DNA of 64,000 bases. It comes from Aliishimia sp963678085. Lineage in GTDB: Bacteria; Pseudomonadota; Alphaproteobacteria; Rhodobacterales; Rhodobacteraceae. Positions 62,361-64,000 of the stretch are shown in pieces. How positions within the stretch are numbered: position 1 is the stretch's first letter; each line of letters begins with the position of its first letter. The stretch is from positions 868,001-932,000 of the forward strand of contig OY782680.1 in NCBI GenBank assembly GCA_963678085.1, written 5' to 3'. A program made the position numbers and the translations under genes. The notes beneath the pieces were generated by a model. That model was not told the DNA's origin. It did not search any database and saw only the letters and a list, made by a program, of their open reading frames with translations.

Positions 62361-63611
62361 ATGAGGCGTTATTCCGCATTCTCCCTGTTTCGCGAAGGTC
62401 TGCGCGGCGGGCGGGGCTGGCAAGCTGCTTGGCGCTCCCCCAAGCCGCAAGCAGGTTATGACGTGGTGATCATTGGCGGCGGCGGCCATGGGCTGGCAAC
62501 CGCCTATTACTTGGCGAAAAATCACGGGATCACCCGCGTTGCTGTTCTGGAAAAGGGCTGGCTTGGCGGGGGGAATACGGGGCGAAACACCACCGCGATC
62601 CGCTCCAACTATTTCTACCCTGAAAGCGCGGCGCTGTATGATTTTTCGGTCAAGCTTTATGAAGGGCTCGCAAAGGAGCTCAACTATAATGTGATGTTCT
62701 CGCAGCGCGGTATGATCGTGACGGCCCATTCTCACAATGAAATGGAGATGGCCGCGCGCCAATGTAATGCGATGCGGTTGAACAATATCGACGCCGAGCT
62801 GCTGGACGCCGATCAGGTGCGCCGCTTAGAGCCGATGTTGAATTTCCGTGATGATGCCCGCTATCCGATCCATGGGGGCGTTTTGCAGCGACGTGCGGGC
62901 ACTGCGCGCCATGATGCGGTTGCTTGGGGCTATGCCCGTGCAGCTGACGCGTTGGGTGTTGATATCATCCAAAATTGCGAGGTTCAGGGGATCATCAAAG
63001 AGGCCGGGATTTGCGTTGGGGTAGAGACATCGCGCGGCCCTATTCGCGCTGGTAAGGTTGGGGCGGCGGTTGCCGGGCATTCTTCGGTCCTGGCCGCGAT
63101 GGCCGGGTTTGATTTGCCGATCCATTCCTATGCGCTGCAAGCCTTTGTCTCCGAGCCTATTAAGCCCATCGTGAACGGGGTTGTGCTGGCCTCAGCCCTT
63201 GGCACCTATGTGAGCCAATCCGATAAAGGTGGGCTGGTCATTGGCGGCGGGCTGGACCGGGTTCCGTCTTATGGGCAGCGGGGCAATATGCCGATGCAAG
63301 AGGCGGTTCTGGGCGGGCTGTCGGAGATGATGCCTGCGCTCTCTAAGGTCAAATTGCTGCGCCATTGGGCGGGGATTGTGGATGTGACACCGGATAGCTC
63401 GCCCATTATTGGGCCTTCGGGCGTTGAGGGGCTCTTGATCAATTGCGGTTGGGGCACCGGCGGGTTCAAAGCGATTCCCGCCGGGGGCTGGCTCTTTGCG
63501 CATCATCTTGCCACGGGCACACACCATGCGCTGAGCCGCCCCTTTGATCGCGCGCGGTTTGAAACCGGGTATCTGGTTGATGAAGGCGGCGCATCGGGCA
63601 TTGCGCATTAG
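62361..63611 (+). CDS. soxB: Sarcosine oxidase beta subunit
   Basis: A 416-residue flavoprotein. The FAD fold is VVIIGGGGHGLATAYYLAKN, WLGGGNTGRNTTAIRSNYFY follows, and WAGIVDVTPDSSPIIGPSGV is the C-terminal flavin block. In the heterotetramer it oxidises sarcosine to glycine; the tetrahydrofolate part is in the alpha subunit. It is 17 bases downstream of the MttB-like gene. Confidence 0.95.
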   Translation: MRRYSAFSLFREGLRGGRGWQAAWRSPKPQAGYDVVIIGGGGHGLATAYYLAKNHGITRVAVLEKGWLGGGNTGRNTTAIRSNYFYPESAALYDFSVKLYEGLAKELNYNVMFSQRGMIVTAHSHNEMEMAARQCNAMRLNNIDAELLDADQVRRLEPMLNFRDDARYPIHGGVLQRRAGTARHDAVAWGYARAADALGVDIIQNCEVQGIIKEAGICVGVETSRGPIRAGKVGAAVAGHSSVLAAMAGFDLPIHSYALQAFVSEPIKPIVNGVVLASALGTYVSQSDKGGLVIGGGLDRVPSYGQRGNMPMQEAVLGGLSEMMPALSKVKLLRHWAGIVDVTPDSSPIIGPSGVEGLLINCGWGTGGFKAIPAGGWLFAHHLATGTHHALSRPFDRARFETGYLVDEGGASGIAH

Positions 63612-63623
63612 GAGGCAGGACGC

Positions 63624-63890
63624 GTGCAGATTTTCACATGCCCCTTTTGCGGGGCGCGCAATGAGACAGAGTTTCATTTTCTGGCAGAGGCTGGAAAGAC
63701 CCGCCCCGATACAGCGGGCGAGATTTCCGATGCGGAGTGGGCGCGCTACCTCTATGCGCAGCGCAACGACAAGGGCCATGTGCGCGAGGTTTGGATGCAT
63801 AAGACATGCGGCGAGCTGTTCATCCTAGAGCGCGATAGCGTGACAATGCGGGTTTTGGGCACAACGCCGCTGCGCAAGGAGGCCATATGA
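63624..63890 (+). CDS. soxD: Sarcosine oxidase delta subunit
   Basis: An 88-residue subunit with the N-terminal zinc motif FTCPFCGARNETEFHF and the block WARYLYAQRNDKGHVREVW, both diagnostic of SoxD. It overlaps soxA by four bases (ATGA). Confidence 0.95.
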   Translation: MQIFTCPFCGARNETEFHFLAEAGKTRPDTAGEISDAEWARYLYAQRNDKGHVREVWMHKTCGELFILERDSVTMRVLGTTPLRKEAI

Positions 63891-64000
63891 CCTCTCACCG
63901 TTTGCCACAGGGTGGTTTGATTGATCGCAAACAGGTGCTGAGCTTCACCTTTGATGGCCGTCCCTATCAGGGGTTTCAGGGCGACACATTGGCCTCGGCG
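63887..64000 (+). CDS. soxA: Sarcosine oxidase alpha subunit (3' partial)
   Basis: Only the first 38 codons are in the window. HRLPQGGLIDRKQVLSFTFD and YQGFQGDTLASA match the N-terminus of SoxA, where a 2Fe-2S-like domain starts. AAGGAGG precedes the ATG. Confidence 0.92.
   Translation, partial: MTSHRLPQGGLIDRKQVLSFTFDGRPYQGFQGDTLASA

Overview
The window looks like chromosomal DNA from a marine-type alphaproteobacterium, most likely Rhodobacterales (Roseobacter group). Supporting signs are a mostly high-GC composition, phosphatidylcholine synthase, a PhnF-controlled C-P lyase operon next to a separate phnCDE transporter, a glycine-riboswitch gcvTHP operon, a heterotetrameric sarcosine oxidase locus and ThyX. 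All names come from reading translations and motifs; no database search was possible.

Layout. (1) 1-1081: 3' part of a class III CoA-transferase. (2) 1.1-14.7 kb: phosphonate region. phnGHIJKLNM encodes the C-P lyase, with phnF divergent from it. A secreted glycerophosphodiesterase follows, then phnC-phnD-phnE1-phnE2 and a hexapeptide acetyltransferase. Pho-box-like repeats precede phnC and the glycerophosphodiesterase, and a PhnF-type operator lies between phnF and phnG. (3) 14.8-31 kb: housekeeping and signalling genes: an Hpt protein and a REC-PP2C phosphatase, an ArsC-like protein, cspA, thyX, a glyoxalase, pcs, ogt, ileS, ycjF, a GNAT, ycjX, truA and pyk. (4) 30.07-31.59 kb: a decayed IS4-type element with three separate lesions. 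(5) 31.7-36.3 kb: gcvP-gcvH-gcvT behind a tandem glycine riboswitch. (6) 36.4-45.9 kb: ubiH, an amidase, a dapC-like aminotransferase, ftsK, lolA, a lytic transglycosylase, an AEC transporter and hspQ. (7) 46.4-55.5 kb: a DUF1444 protein, then homogentisate catabolism (maiA and a MarR regulator, divergent from hmgA, fahA, an MBL-fold protein, an FAD monooxygenase and DUF2783), with three exported proteins of unknown function interleaved. (8) 55.7-57.4 kb: a low-GC two-gene cassette of an AAA/OLD-like ATPase and a PIN-like nuclease, the best candidate for an under-described (anti-phage) system. (9) 57.5-64 kb: a GST fusion, a zinc-ribbon protein, a Tm-1-like pseudogene remnant, tRNA-Leu(UAA), a thioredoxin-like lipoprotein, and an MttB-like methyltransferase followed by soxB-soxD-soxA (soxA cut by the window end).

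The most unusual features are the ATPase-PIN cassette, a low-GC mosaic block inside the editing domain of ileS, several dispersed palindromic repeat families (one forms the tail of truA and also interrupts the transposase), and the MBL-fold protein in the homogentisate cluster that lacks half of the usual metal-binding motif.
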